From the NCBI GenBank assembly GCA_036495715.1, contig DASXML010000048.1, positions 62,001 to 126,000 on the forward strand: a stretch of DNA of 64,000 nucleotides, written 5' to 3'. Numbering within the stretch: the stretch's first letter is position 1; every line of letters begins with the position of its first letter. A program made the position numbers and the translations under genes. The notes below the pieces were generated by a model. That model ran no database searches, was not told the DNA's origin, and saw only the letters and a program-made list of their open reading frames with translations. Origin of the DNA: Scandinavium sp036495715. Its GTDB lineage: Bacteria; Pseudomonadota; Gammaproteobacteria; Enterobacterales; Enterobacteriaceae. Shown here in pieces: positions 1-8,477 of the stretch.

Positions 1-690
1 AAAGTAACCTACGACAACGGGCAAAGCGAGCGCGTACTGTATACCCCGCAGATCCCTGAGAATCCACAGATGCTGTCATTGCTGACGCCGTTCCAGAATA
101 AAGGCAAAGCGCAACTCGGCGTCAAAGTGGGCGACGTGAATGGTCATCTTGAAGGCGATCGCAGCAAAGTCCGCTTTGTGCAGACCAATCTGGGCCACCT
201 GATCCTCGCGGCACAAATGGCGCGCACCAACGCTGATTTCGCGGTCATGAGCGGCGGTGGCATTCGCGACTCCATCGACGCGGGCAAAATCACCTACAAA
301 GACGTATTGAAAGTGCAGCCGTTCGGCAACGTGGTGGTGTATGTCGATATGAGCGGCAAAGAGGTCACTGACTATCTGACCGCCGTGGCGCAGATGAAAC
401 CTGATTCAGGTGCTTATCCGCAGTTTGCTAACGTCAGCTTTGTGGCGAAAGGCGGTCAGTTGAGCGACCTGAAAATCAAAGGTGAGCCGATTGACCCAAA
501 CAAAAATTACCGTATGGCAACGCTGAATTTTAACGCCACCGGCGGCGATGGCTATCCGCATATCGACACCAAACCGGGTTACGTGAATACCGGGTTTATC
601 GATGCTGAAGTGCTGAAACAGTACGTTGAACAAAACTCGCCGTTGGATGTGAATAGTTACGAACCGAAAGGCGAAGTAAGCTGGCAGTAA
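1..690 (+). CDS. ushA: UshA, periplasmic UDP-sugar hydrolase/5'-nucleotidase (3' part)
   Basis: The frame is open from the first base and gives 229 residues that match the C-terminal part of UshA (about 550 residues in E. coli); the N-terminal metallophosphatase domain lies outside the window. UshA hydrolyses UDP-glucose and nucleotides in the periplasm for salvage. The visible part is the C-terminal substrate-binding domain, with the GGGIRD motif (residues 81-86 of the visible part) and the GGDGYP motif near its end, both typical of the family. It ends with TAA and runs straight into REP repeats. It is truncated only by the window edge. Confidence 0.95.
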   Translation, partial: KVTYDNGQSERVLYTPQIPENPQMLSLLTPFQNKGKAQLGVKVGDVNGHLEGDRSKVRFVQTNLGHLILAAQMARTNADFAVMSGGGIRDSIDAGKITYKDVLKVQPFGNVVVYVDMSGKEVTDYLTAVAQMKPDSGAYPQFANVSFVAKGGQLSDLKIKGEPIDPNKNYRMATLNFNATGGDGYPHIDTKPGYVNTGFIDAEVLKQYVEQNSPLDVNSYEPKGEVSWQ

Positions 691-698
691 TTTTTAAA

Positions 699-833
699 TC
701 CCGGTGGCGGCTACGCTTACCGGATTTACATTTTGGATCTTGTAGGCCGGGTAAGGCAGTAGCCGCCACCCGGCAAGAGGATCTCGTTGAGCAGCCTGAA
801 CGCCCGGCGGCGCTGCGCTTGCGCGGGCCTACG
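699..833. repeat. REP/BIME cluster downstream of ushA
   Basis: Three GC-rich palindromic units of the enterobacterial REP type lie between the ushA stop and ybaK, at about 699-729, 741-776 and 801-833. Each has the gcccgg...ggcctac core, and the units alternate in orientation. They separate two convergent genes and probably stabilise or end the transcripts. Confidence 0.8.
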
Positions 834-869
834 TGGGTTGAATTTCCTTGCGCTACCGTGCAATCAATC

Positions 870-1349
870 TCAATCGCGCCGCGCAATATCTGCAAACTTC
901 GCGTCGAGCATTGTCGCCAAATCACCTGCCGCCAGTTCAATGTCCAGACCGCGTCTACCGCCAGAAACATAAATGGTCGCGAATGCCTGTGCCGGGGCGT
1001 CAATCAGCGTCGGCAGGCGTTTTTTCTGCCCTAAAGGACTGATGCCACCGACCAGATAACCGGTCGTGCGTTGGGCGACCATCGGATCGGCCATATCCAC
1101 TTTTTTCGCGCCCAACGCTTTAGCAACCTTTTTCAAATCGAGCTGCGTTGCAACGGGCGTGACCGCCACCGCCAGATGTTTCAGATCGCCGTTGACGGCA
1201 ACCAGCAGCGTTTTGAAAACCTGGTCCGCATTCAGACCTAATTTACGCACCACTTCGTCACCAAAATTGGTTTCACTGGGATCGTGATCGTAACTGTGGA
1301 TCTGAAACGAGATCTTGTTTTTTTCGAGTAACTTAACGGCGGGCGTCAT
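870..1349 (-). CDS. ybaK: YbaK, Cys-tRNA(Pro)/Cys-tRNA(Cys) deacylase
   Basis: This 159-residue protein is nearly identical in pattern to E. coli YbaK, a trans-editing enzyme that removes cysteine mischarged onto tRNA-Pro. The KTLL segment around residue 45 carries the lysine used for catalysis in the family, and the GGISPLGQKKRLPT block is conserved. Two ATGs lie two codons apart (1355 and 1349). The AGGA sequence directly abuts the first but stands about 8 bases from the second, so the start is placed at 1349, which also gives the family's usual length. The frame stays open much further upstream, but that extension is not homologous. Confidence 0.95.
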   Translation of the reverse strand: MTPAVKLLEKNKISFQIHSYDHDPSETNFGDEVVRKLGLNADQVFKTLLVAVNGDLKHLAVAVTPVATQLDLKKVAKALGAKKVDMADPMVAQRTTGYLVGGISPLGQKKRLPTLIDAPAQAFATIYVSGGRRGLDIELAAGDLATMLDAKFADIARRD

Positions 1350-1549
1350 AACCATCCTTCCTACAACCGGGGTGAATAAGGTTAAGCATACGCCTGAAGA
1401 TTGGCGAAAAAATAGTACTATCTTGCGCAATAGTGTTGGCAGTGCTGGTAACTTTGAGCGACAATCGAAAGATCCGAAGTGCGAACTTCGGGATAATAAT
1501 AACGATGAAATTCCTCTTTGACGGGCCAATAGAAATATTGGCCACTTTT

Positions 1550-2353
1550 TTATTTATACTGTGTTTTCAGCATCGACGGCAAATTTCCTTCCCCATATAA
1601 ATGCAGCGCACCGACCGCAACGACATAGCGTCCCGGTGGCAGAGTTTGCAACTTTTCCCGCCACGCCAGATTTCGCTGGTGCATTAAAATGTCGTACAGC
1701 GAATGACTAAAGGTATTCGGCAGCGACGGCGTTTCACCCGGCGGTTGTTCCATCCACCAACCAATCATCACCTGCAACAAACGGGCATTGGTATGCCAGT
1801 GGGTAAGCGTATCTTCCAGTAGCGCGAGGCCACCGTCAGGCAGGTCACGCAACAGCGCTATCTGACTCTCCGCACCTTCCAGTTCGATAACCGAACGGTT
1901 CACTTCACGCGCCGCGTTTAGCAGTTGATAGTCAATGCCGTAATCGGGGCGTAACCCGAGCTTTTGCGCCTGCGTCGCCTGCAAAATCATCGCAATTTGC
2001 CACAGCGGCTGACTGTCGAACAGCGCCAGGGAAAGCCCAAGCTCGTCGCTCAGTTTTTCCAGATGCTGAAAGTGTGATTCGCTTAACCGCTCGCGCAGCG
2101 GCGGACAAGGCGGGAGATCGCGGAACGGGGCTTCGTTGCCGGTAATATCGGCTTCGACGATCAGCGCATCGGCCTGGTGGATCAGTTTGATCAACCGCGA
2201 GGGCAGCGGGGCCATATCACGGGTGCCCATATGAATACTGCCGACCAAATGCAGTTTTTGCCCACCCGCCAGATTGATATCCAGGCCGGGCCAGGGATAA
2301 CGACCGCGAAACAGCGCGCGCAGCGAAGTTTTTACTCGTTGAAACAGTCCCAT
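1550..2353 (-). CDS. ybaP: YbaP, TraB/GumN family protein
   Basis: This protein of about 267 residues belongs to the TraB/GumN family. It shows the family hallmarks: a GSIHMG motif near the N-terminus, an IVEAD motif, and GALHLYGEGNL at the C-terminus. Family members are thought to be metal-dependent hydrolases, but YbaP has no established substrate. The start at 2353 (sequence MGLFQRVKT) matches the length of E. coli YbaP; an ATG at 2380 would add nine residues without homology. About 200 bases separate it from ybaK, so the two may have separate promoters. Confidence 0.9.
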   Translation of the reverse strand: MGLFQRVKTSLRALFRGRYPWPGLDINLAGGQKLHLVGSIHMGTRDMAPLPSRLIKLIHQADALIVEADITGNEAPFRDLPPCPPLRERLSESHFQHLEKLSDELGLSLALFDSQPLWQIAMILQATQAQKLGLRPDYGIDYQLLNAAREVNRSVIELEGAESQIALLRDLPDGGLALLEDTLTHWHTNARLLQVMIGWWMEQPPGETPSLPNTFSHSLYDILMHQRNLAWREKLQTLPPGRYVVAVGALHLYGEGNLPSMLKTQYK

Positions 2354-2410
2354 AGGCGCTCCGCAAAGATAAAGATTCATGCTAACGCTTCACGGAGTGG
2401 CTCTCAACGC

Positions 2411-3160
2411 CTAAATCACCGCAACCCCCTGATTCTGGCAGGCGGTCTGCAAATCGTGCTCCACTGAATGCTCAACGATCAGCGTGCTGGCCATTTTTAA
2501 ATCGCCAATGGCGAAGGCCGAGGCGCTGTTCAGCTTTTCCTGCGAGGCCATCACCACTGTTTCCGCCGCGCGTCCTGCCAGCGCGCGTTTCACACAGGCT
2601 TCTTCGTAATTCCCGGTGGTAAAACCTGCCTGTGGATGAATGCCAGTCACGCCCATGAAAAACAGATCGGCATTGATTCGGTTTATAGATTCGAGCATTG
2701 CGGCCCCCATCGTCACCACCGAATGGCGGAACAGAATACCGCCAATCAAAATCACCTCAACCTGGGGAAATTCCACCAGCGCAACCGCAATGGTCGGGCT
2801 GTGGGTGACGGCGGTAAATGGCAGATTTGCAGGCAGCAGACGCACCAGTTCGTGCGTGGTGGTACCGCCGTCAAAAATAACCACCTGGCCGGGCCGGATC
2901 AGCTTTACCGCTTTTTGCGCCACCGCCTGTTTGCTCCCGAATTGCACGTTTTTGCGCGTTTCTAACGGAGCAAGAGCATCGGAAATCGGTAGCGCACCGC
3001 CGTGAACGCGCTGGAGCAAACCTTCTGCCGCCAGTTCACGTAAATCCCGGCGAATGGAGTCTTCTGAGAGGCCAAAACGCTGGCTCAGTTCGCCGGACTG
3101 CACCTGCTTTTCGGCGTTCAGGATCTGAAGGATTTGTTGTTTTCTTTGGCTGGCGAGCAT
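2411..3160 (-). CDS. DeoR/GlpR family transcriptional regulator
   Basis: This 249-residue protein has an N-terminal DeoR winged helix (residues about 6-57, LSEDSIRRDLREL) and a C-terminal sugar-phosphate sensor domain with the DGGTTTHEL phosphate-binding motif. Such proteins usually repress sugar or nucleoside catabolism and are released by a phosphorylated sugar. The start at 3160 has an AGGAAAGG site just upstream. It is divergent from the Nudix gene with an 83-base spacer, so that gene is the obvious candidate target. It is absent from this position in E. coli K-12. The specific ligand cannot be read from the sequence. Confidence 0.88.
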   Translation of the reverse strand: MLASQRKQQILQILNAEKQVQSGELSQRFGLSEDSIRRDLRELAAEGLLQRVHGGALPISDALAPLETRKNVQFGSKQAVAQKAVKLIRPGQVVIFDGGTTTHELVRLLPANLPFTAVTHSPTIAVALVEFPQVEVILIGGILFRHSVVTMGAAMLESINRINADLFFMGVTGIHPQAGFTTGNYEEACVKRALAGRAAETVVMASQEKLNSASAFAIGDLKMASTLIVEHSVEHDLQTACQNQGVAVI

Positions 3161-3243
3161 GGCCTTTCCTGTTAACGAATTTTCTTGATATTGCACGATT
3201 ATGCATGATAGCGTTTTTGCTGTCATCTGCCGGAGAAAACAAA

Positions 3244-3828
3244 ATGCAAAAAGAGAATGAGCACGTTCGTCACCTCGACGCGCAACTGCTGTCGGACAAC
3301 TGGTACACCCTGAAAAAATACACTTTTGAGCTGCGTCGCCATGACGGTTCGTGGCAAAAGCAAAGCCGTGAAGCTTACGATCGCGGTAATGGCGCGACTA
3401 TTTTGCTGTATAACCGCGATAAAAAAACGGTGGTGCTGACCCGCCAGTTTCGCCTGCCGGTCTATTTGCACGATAGCAACGGTTATCTGATTGAGGCCGC
3501 CGCTGGGTTGCTGGATAACGCCTCGCCAGAACAGCGCATCATCGCGGAAGCCGAGGAAGAAACGGGTTTTAGCATCGCGCAACCAGAGAAAGTCTTTGAG
3601 GCGTTTATGAGTCCGGGATCGGTCACCGAGAAACTCTACTTTTTCATCGCTGAATACCGCGAACAGGACAAAAGCGGGCAGGGCGGCGGAATTGAAGAAG
3701 AGGGCGAGGATATTGAAGTGCTGGAGTGGCCGTTTGAAAAGGCGCTGGCGGCAATTCGCAGCGGAGAGATTCAGGACGGCAAAACCATTATGCTGCTGCA
3801 ATATCTGGCCCTCAATATCCTGAATTAA
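3244..3828 (+). CDS. NudK-like Nudix hydrolase
   Basis: This 194-residue protein resembles E. coli NudK (GDP-mannose pyrophosphatase) along its whole length, including YDRGNGATILLYN near residue 50, AGLLDN, the GSVTE loop and the C-terminal GEIQDGKT. The catalytic glutamates of the Nudix box (AEAEEETGF) are present, but the first Glu of the box is replaced by Ser (GLLDNAS). It probably cleaves a nucleoside-diphosphate sugar. The ATG at 3244 follows a GGAG site; an in-frame upstream extension is not conserved. It is divergent from a DeoR regulator and convergent with copA, which ends 16 bases downstream. Confidence 0.88.
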   Translation: MQKENEHVRHLDAQLLSDNWYTLKKYTFELRRHDGSWQKQSREAYDRGNGATILLYNRDKKTVVLTRQFRLPVYLHDSNGYLIEAAAGLLDNASPEQRIIAEAEEETGFSIAQPEKVFEAFMSPGSVTEKLYFFIAEYREQDKSGQGGGIEEEGEDIEVLEWPFEKALAAIRSGEIQDGKTIMLLQYLALNILN

Positions 3829-3835
3829 GGGCCAG
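3805..3835. terminator. Hairpin between convergent nudK-like gene and copA
   Basis: An eight-base-pair inverted repeat (CTGGCCCT / AGGGCCAG, 3805-3812 and 3828-3835) spans the stop codon of the Nudix gene, nine bases before the copA stop. There is no long T-run on either strand, so termination is plausible but not certain. Confidence 0.45.
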
Positions 3836-3843
3836 ACAGGGCG

Positions 3844-6345
3844 TTACGCTTTCGGTTTAAAGCGCAGCAGACGGTTGGCGTTGCTGACCACGGTGATGGA
3901 CGACAGCGCCATCGCTGCACCGGCCACCACCGGGTTAAGCAGCGTTCCGGTCAGCGGCCACAGTATCCCGGCGGCAATCGGAATGCCGAGCGCGTTGTAC
4001 ACGAATGCGCCCAACAGGTTCTGTTTCATGTTACGCAGCGTCGCTCTGGAAATTGCCAGCGCATCGGCCACGCCGACCAGACTGTGGCGCATCAGCGTAA
4101 TCGCCGCCGTTTCGATGGCGACATCGCTGCCGCCGCCCATTGCGATGCCGACTTCTGCCTGCGCCAGCGCCGGCGCATCGTTGATGCCGTCGCCCACCAT
4201 CGCCACTTTGCGGCCTTCCGCCTGCAATTTTTTAATCGCTTCGGCTTTGCCATCCGGCAACACGCCCGCAATCACGTCGTCGATACCGGCTTCTTTGGCG
4301 ACAGCGTTGGCGGTCACCGGGTTATCGCCGGTCAGCATCACCAGACGATAGCCTTCGCGATGCAGGCGTTGGAGCGCCGCTACACTGTCTGCACGCAGCG
4401 GATCGCGAATGGCGAACAGCGCAGCCGCTTTACCATCGATGGCTAACAGAACGGGCGTCGCTCCTTTTGCCGCCTGAGCCTGAAGCTCTGCGTCAATCTC
4501 TGCGGTGGCAATCTGTTGTTCGTTCAACAGCGCCTGATTACCTAACAGCAACGAATGGCCTTCCGCTTCACCGCTCACGCCAAGACCGCGCAGCGTACGG
4601 AAGCCGTTCACCTGTGGGAGCGGGCTTTGATCCGCTTTTTCAATAATCGCGCGAGCCAGCGGATGGCTTGAACCTTGTTCCAGCGCTGCGGCAAGACGCA
4701 GTGCCTGCGTTTCGTCGAAACCGCCGTAGGTTTTCACCGCCACGACCTGCGGTTTGCCTTCGGTCAGCGTGCCTGTTTTATCGAACACCAGCGTATCAAG
4801 CTCGCTGGCGCGTTGCAGCGCATCGGCATCACGCACCAGCACGCCGTATTCTGCTGCGCGACCAACGCCTGCGATGATCGACATCGGCGTCGCCAGACCC
4901 AACGCACAAGGACAGGCGATGATCAGCACCGTGGTGGCTATCACCAGGGTGTAAACAATTTGCGGTGCTGGGCCGAAGAAGTACCAGATAGCGGCGCTAA
5001 ACAGCGCAATCGCGACTACGGTCGGGACAAATACCGCTGAGATGCGGTCTGCCAGTTGGCCGATTTCTGGTTTGCTGCTTTGCGCCTGACGCACCATGCG
5101 GATAATGCGCGACAGCGTGGTGTGGCTACCGACGGCGCTGGCGGTAAACAGCACGCTGCCGTCCTGCACCACCGTTCCGGCGTGAACGGTTTCCCCGTCA
5201 CTTTTTTGCTGCGGCACCGGTTCCCCGGTCAGCATTGCTTCGTCAAACCAGGCTTCGCCCTGGGTGATGTTCCCATCAACCGGCACGCGATCGCCGGTGG
5301 TCAGACGCAGCGTCATGCCCGGCTGAACGTCTGACAGCGGGACCGATTTCTCGCCTTCTTCGGTGACGACGCGAGCGGTCGGCGGCGTCAGGTCGAGCAA
5401 TTTTTCCAGCGCTTTGGAAGAACGCTGACGCGCGCGGGCTTCAAGCATATGACCGAGGTTAATCAAACCGATGATCATCGCACTGGCTTCATAATAGAGA
5501 TGCCGTGCTTCCATCGGGAACCACTGTGGCCACAGGTTGACGCTCATCGAGTACAGCCAGGCCACGCCCGTGCCGAGTGCCACCAGCGTATCCATCGTGG
5601 CGGTGCGGTTTTTCAGGCTTTTCCACGCGCTGGTATAGAAATGACCGCCGGCAAAGACCATCACGGCGAGTGTCACCAGACCGATGACCAGCCACAGCGA
5701 GCGGTTAGCGTCGGTGACCATCATGTTGTCGCCGATCATTCCCCAGACCATCACCGGGATACCGACTGACAGCGCGACAATCGCCTGCCAACGGAAGCGT
5801 TTCAGGGTGGCGATGGCGGTTTCCTGTTGGCGTTCGCGGCGCTCGAGATCGTCTTCGATAGCCTCTGCGCCGTAGCCGGCTTTTTCCACCGCCTGCACTA
5901 AATCAGCGGCGGTCGCATGGCCCATAATCAGCGCCGTGCGTTCCGCCAGATTAACCCGTGCCTGAGTGACACCCGGAACGGCGGCAAGCGCGTTTTGAAC
6001 CCGGGAGACACAGCTGGCGCAGCTCATGCCGTTGATCAGCAGCTGTTGGCTGTCATCAAGGTCATCGGCTGCCGGAAGCACAGGAGGGACCGCTGTCAGT
6101 GCTTCCGACGGGAGTGATGACTCTGCCAGCGGGTCAGCCTTTGGGTGGCTAAGTTCTGCCCCGTATCCGGCTTGTTTAATGGTATCGATCAGTGCCTCAG
6201 CGCTGGCGCTGCTCGTGATGTGCGCTTCGGTTATCGTGACGTCAGCCTGCTCAACGTCGGGACGTTGTTCCAGACTTTCTTTTACCCGTTTTACGCAGTG
6301 ACCGCAGGAAAGGCCGTCCAGCGTAAGATCGACGATATGAGACAT
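3844..6345 (-). CDS. copA: CopA, Cu(I)-exporting P1B-type ATPase
   Basis: This 833-residue copper exporter has two N-terminal heavy-metal domains with CxxC motifs (GLSCGHC near residue 12, GMSCASC near residue 110). These are followed by membrane helices, the TGE actuator loop, the CPC copper motif (IIACPCALG), the DKTGTLT phosphorylation site and the GDGINDAPA hinge. It pumps Cu(I) from cytoplasm to periplasm. Two ATGs lie two codons apart; the strong AGGAGG touches the first (6351) and stands six bases before the second (6345), so 6345 is chosen. A CueR-type promoter lies upstream, and a frameshift signal sits within codons 68-70. Confidence 0.97.
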   Translation of the reverse strand: MSHIVDLTLDGLSCGHCVKRVKESLEQRPDVEQADVTITEAHITSSASAEALIDTIKQAGYGAELSHPKADPLAESSLPSEALTAVPPVLPAADDLDDSQQLLINGMSCASCVSRVQNALAAVPGVTQARVNLAERTALIMGHATAADLVQAVEKAGYGAEAIEDDLERRERQQETAIATLKRFRWQAIVALSVGIPVMVWGMIGDNMMVTDANRSLWLVIGLVTLAVMVFAGGHFYTSAWKSLKNRTATMDTLVALGTGVAWLYSMSVNLWPQWFPMEARHLYYEASAMIIGLINLGHMLEARARQRSSKALEKLLDLTPPTARVVTEEGEKSVPLSDVQPGMTLRLTTGDRVPVDGNITQGEAWFDEAMLTGEPVPQQKSDGETVHAGTVVQDGSVLFTASAVGSHTTLSRIIRMVRQAQSSKPEIGQLADRISAVFVPTVVAIALFSAAIWYFFGPAPQIVYTLVIATTVLIIACPCALGLATPMSIIAGVGRAAEYGVLVRDADALQRASELDTLVFDKTGTLTEGKPQVVAVKTYGGFDETQALRLAAALEQGSSHPLARAIIEKADQSPLPQVNGFRTLRGLGVSGEAEGHSLLLGNQALLNEQQIATAEIDAELQAQAAKGATPVLLAIDGKAAALFAIRDPLRADSVAALQRLHREGYRLVMLTGDNPVTANAVAKEAGIDDVIAGVLPDGKAEAIKKLQAEGRKVAMVGDGINDAPALAQAEVGIAMGGGSDVAIETAAITLMRHSLVGVADALAISRATLRNMKQNLLGAFVYNALGIPIAAGILWPLTGTLLNPVVAGAAMALSSITVVSNANRLLRFKPKA
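6134..6145 (-). promoter_or_regulatory. Programmed -1 frameshift site in copA
   Basis: Codons 67-70 of copA read CAC CCA AAG GCT. The heptamer C-CCA-AAG (6145-6139) allows both tRNAs to slip back one base onto CCC AAA; the next codons in the new frame are GGC and the stop TGA (6136-6134). The result would be a 70-residue protein holding only the first metal-binding domain. This is the same arrangement as the established E. coli copA frameshift that makes the CopA(Z) chaperone. The motif is seen directly; slippage itself is inferred. Confidence 0.75.
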
Positions 6346-6407
6346 ATACATCCTCCTGGTGGATTAACCGACAAGGCGTGTCGGCGTTTTTTCGTTGACT
6401 GCGGTAG

Positions 6408-6438
6408 AGCTTAAACCTTCCATCAAGGGGAAGGTCAA
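6408..6438 (-). promoter_or_regulatory. CueR-regulated promoter of copA
   Basis: On the minus strand there is a -35 box TTGACC (6438-6433) and a -10 box TAAGCT (6413-6408) separated by 19 bases, the long spacer typical of MerR-family promoters. Within the spacer region lies the dyad ACCTTCC...GGAAGGT (6415-6421 and 6429-6435), the known CueR/copA operator pattern. Cu(I)-bound CueR would untwist this promoter to activate copA. Confidence 0.88.
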
Positions 6439-6579
6439 CCCTTTTGAAAAACAGTGTCAGCAAGGGCCGGAGAGGCTAAAAGACAGGGTATGTCTGATTT
6501 GCTCCTGTAAAATCAAAATGCCGCGGTGCAAATCACTTATACTGCCCACAATCTGATTAATCGACGCCACTCCTCCAGC

Positions 6580-8040
6580 ATGTATATTTCGACACGCATT
6601 AAGGTTGTAATCCATCTCTGCGCTTTTCTCGTTGTGCTGTACAGCCTGACGATGCTGCCGCCTATGCTGTTGGCGCTGGTTGATAAGGAACGCAGTCTGT
6701 TTGCGTTTCTGTCGACGTTCGCCATCATTTTTCCGACCGGGCTCATCGGCTGGGCTTTAACACGGCAGTCGAAAATACAGCTCGAAACGCGTGACGGTTT
6801 TATTATCATCGTTCTGTTTTGGCTGCTGTTTTCCGTTATCAGCGCCATGCCGCTGTGGCTGGATGACTCACTGAATATTTCGCTCGCCGATGCCATTTTT
6901 GAGGGCGTGTCGGGGATAACGACCACCGGCGCGTCGATTTTCGGTGATGTGACGAATCTGCCCCGGTCGATTCTCTATTACCGTTCGCAGCTGAATTTCA
7001 TCGGCGGCTTGGGCGTAATTGTTCTCGCTGTGGCGGTGCTGCCGTTGCTGGGGATCGGGGGCATGAAGCTGTATCAGTCGGAAATGCCCGGTCCGTTTAA
7101 AGAGGAGCGGTTGACACCACGACTGGCAGACACGTCTAAAAGCTTGTGGTTTACCTACATGCTGCTGGGCATGACCTGTACGCTGGCGTATTACCTCGCC
7201 GGAATGCCCTTTTTTGATGCGCTGTGCCACGGGCTTTCCACCGTTTCACTGGGCGGTTTTTCAACGCAAAGTGAGAGTATTGGTTACTACAACAGTTATG
7301 CCATTGAGATGGTGGCGGGCGGCTTTTCTCTGCTGTCTGCCGTCAACTTTACGCTCTATTTTGTGGCACTTTCGCGCCGCAGTCTGAAACCGTTTCGTCG
7401 TAACAGCGAGCTGCGCTTTTTCCTGTTCGTGGTGATGGTGGTGGTCGCGATTATTACCTTTGAAGTGTGGCGTGCGGGCATGTATTCAATCCCGGCGTCG
7501 TTCGTGCATTCGTTCTTCCTCGTCAGTTCGATGATCACCGATAACGGTCTGGCGACGGCCGATTACGCCTCATGGCCGACGCACGTTGTGGTGTTGCTCT
7601 TATCGGCCAGTTTCTTCGGTGGCTGCGTGGGGTCAACCTGTGGCGGGATTAAAGCGCTGCGTTTTTTGATTCTTTTTCGCCAAAGCCGACACGAAGTACA
7701 TCAGTTGGCACATCCTCGCGCCATCATGAGCGTGCGCGTCGGCAACACGGTTATCAACGACAGGGTAATGCGTTCCGTCTGGAGCTTCTTCTTTCTCTAT
7801 ATTTTTTGCACCTGCGGTTTTATCTGGGCGCTGAACCTGTTGGGCTATGATCTACTCACCTCATTTGCCTCCGTTGCCGCCTGCATTAATAATATGGGCT
7901 TAGGGTTTGGCGCGACGGCGGGGGGATTTGGCCCGCTCAACGACGCGGCCAAATATCTGCTTTGTGGGGCGATGCTGCTGGGGCGTCTGGAGATTTATCC
8001 GGTGCTGATCCTCTTGTCGAGAACCTTCTGGCGCAGTTAA
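6580..8040 (+). CDS. TrkH/KtrB family potassium transporter paralogue
   Basis: This membrane protein of 486 residues aligns along its length with TrkH (483 residues in E. coli). The four pore loops are visible as TTTGAS (near residue 113), SLGGFST, TDNGLAT and NNMGLGFG, and the gating loop as GGCVGSTCGG. It should carry K+ (or Na+) inward. Loop 3 (TDNGL in place of TrkH's TTAGF) departs most from TrkH, so selectivity may differ. The start at 6580 gives the family length; a GTG at 6526 is an alternative, and neither has a strong ribosome site. It lies between copA and cueR, and no TrkA-like regulator gene is nearby. Confidence 0.85.
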   Translation: MYISTRIKVVIHLCAFLVVLYSLTMLPPMLLALVDKERSLFAFLSTFAIIFPTGLIGWALTRQSKIQLETRDGFIIIVLFWLLFSVISAMPLWLDDSLNISLADAIFEGVSGITTTGASIFGDVTNLPRSILYYRSQLNFIGGLGVIVLAVAVLPLLGIGGMKLYQSEMPGPFKEERLTPRLADTSKSLWFTYMLLGMTCTLAYYLAGMPFFDALCHGLSTVSLGGFSTQSESIGYYNSYAIEMVAGGFSLLSAVNFTLYFVALSRRSLKPFRRNSELRFFLFVVMVVVAIITFEVWRAGMYSIPASFVHSFFLVSSMITDNGLATADYASWPTHVVVLLLSASFFGGCVGSTCGGIKALRFLILFRQSRHEVHQLAHPRAIMSVRVGNTVINDRVMRSVWSFFFLYIFCTCGFIWALNLLGYDLLTSFASVAACINNMGLGFGATAGGFGPLNDAAKYLLCGAMLLGRLEIYPVLILLSRTFWRS

Positions 8041-8072
8041 GCTATTCCCGTAATGGATGAGTGGAGGCGAGT

Positions 8073-8477
8073 ATGAATATCAGTGACGTTGCGAAAAGAA
8101 CCGGGTTAACCAGCAAAGCGATTCGTTTTTACGAAGAGAAAGGGCTGGTGACGCCACCGTTGCGCAGCGATAACGGCTACCGCCACTACACGCAAAAACA
8201 TCTGGATGAGCTGACGCTGCTGCGTCAGGCACGCCAGGTAGGCTTTAATCTGGAAGAGTGCGGCGAGCTGGTGGACTTGTTCAACGATCCGGGCCGCCAC
8301 AGTGCGGATGTGAAAGCGCGCACCTTACAGAAGGTCGCGGATATCGAAAAGCACATTACGGAATTGCAGGGAATGCGTGAGCAGTTGCTGACGCTGGCGG
8401 ATGCCTGTCCGGGCGATGACAGCGCCGAATGCCCGATTATTGATAATCTCTCCGGCTGCTGTCATCGTAAAACGTAG
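8073..8477 (+). CDS. cueR: CueR, Cu(I)-responsive MerR-family activator
   Basis: This 134-residue protein is a close match to E. coli CueR: an N-terminal MerR winged helix (residues 1-70), a dimerisation helix and the metal loop with Cys112 and Cys120 (ACPGDDSAECP), which bind Cu(I). It activates copA and cueO. The ATG at 8073 follows GGAGG; an ATG four codons earlier is not conserved. It lies 32 bases downstream of the trkH-like gene, so it may be read from that transcript as well as its own promoter. A Cys-Cys-His tail is present, as in E. coli. Confidence 0.96.
   Translation: MNISDVAKRTGLTSKAIRFYEEKGLVTPPLRSDNGYRHYTQKHLDELTLLRQARQVGFNLEECGELVDLFNDPGRHSADVKARTLQKVADIEKHITELQGMREQLLTLADACPGDDSAECPIIDNLSGCCHRKT

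Noticed and set aside
1315..1521. Short open frame opposite and upstream of ybaK
   Set aside because: It overlaps ybaK antisense and shows no protein-like features.
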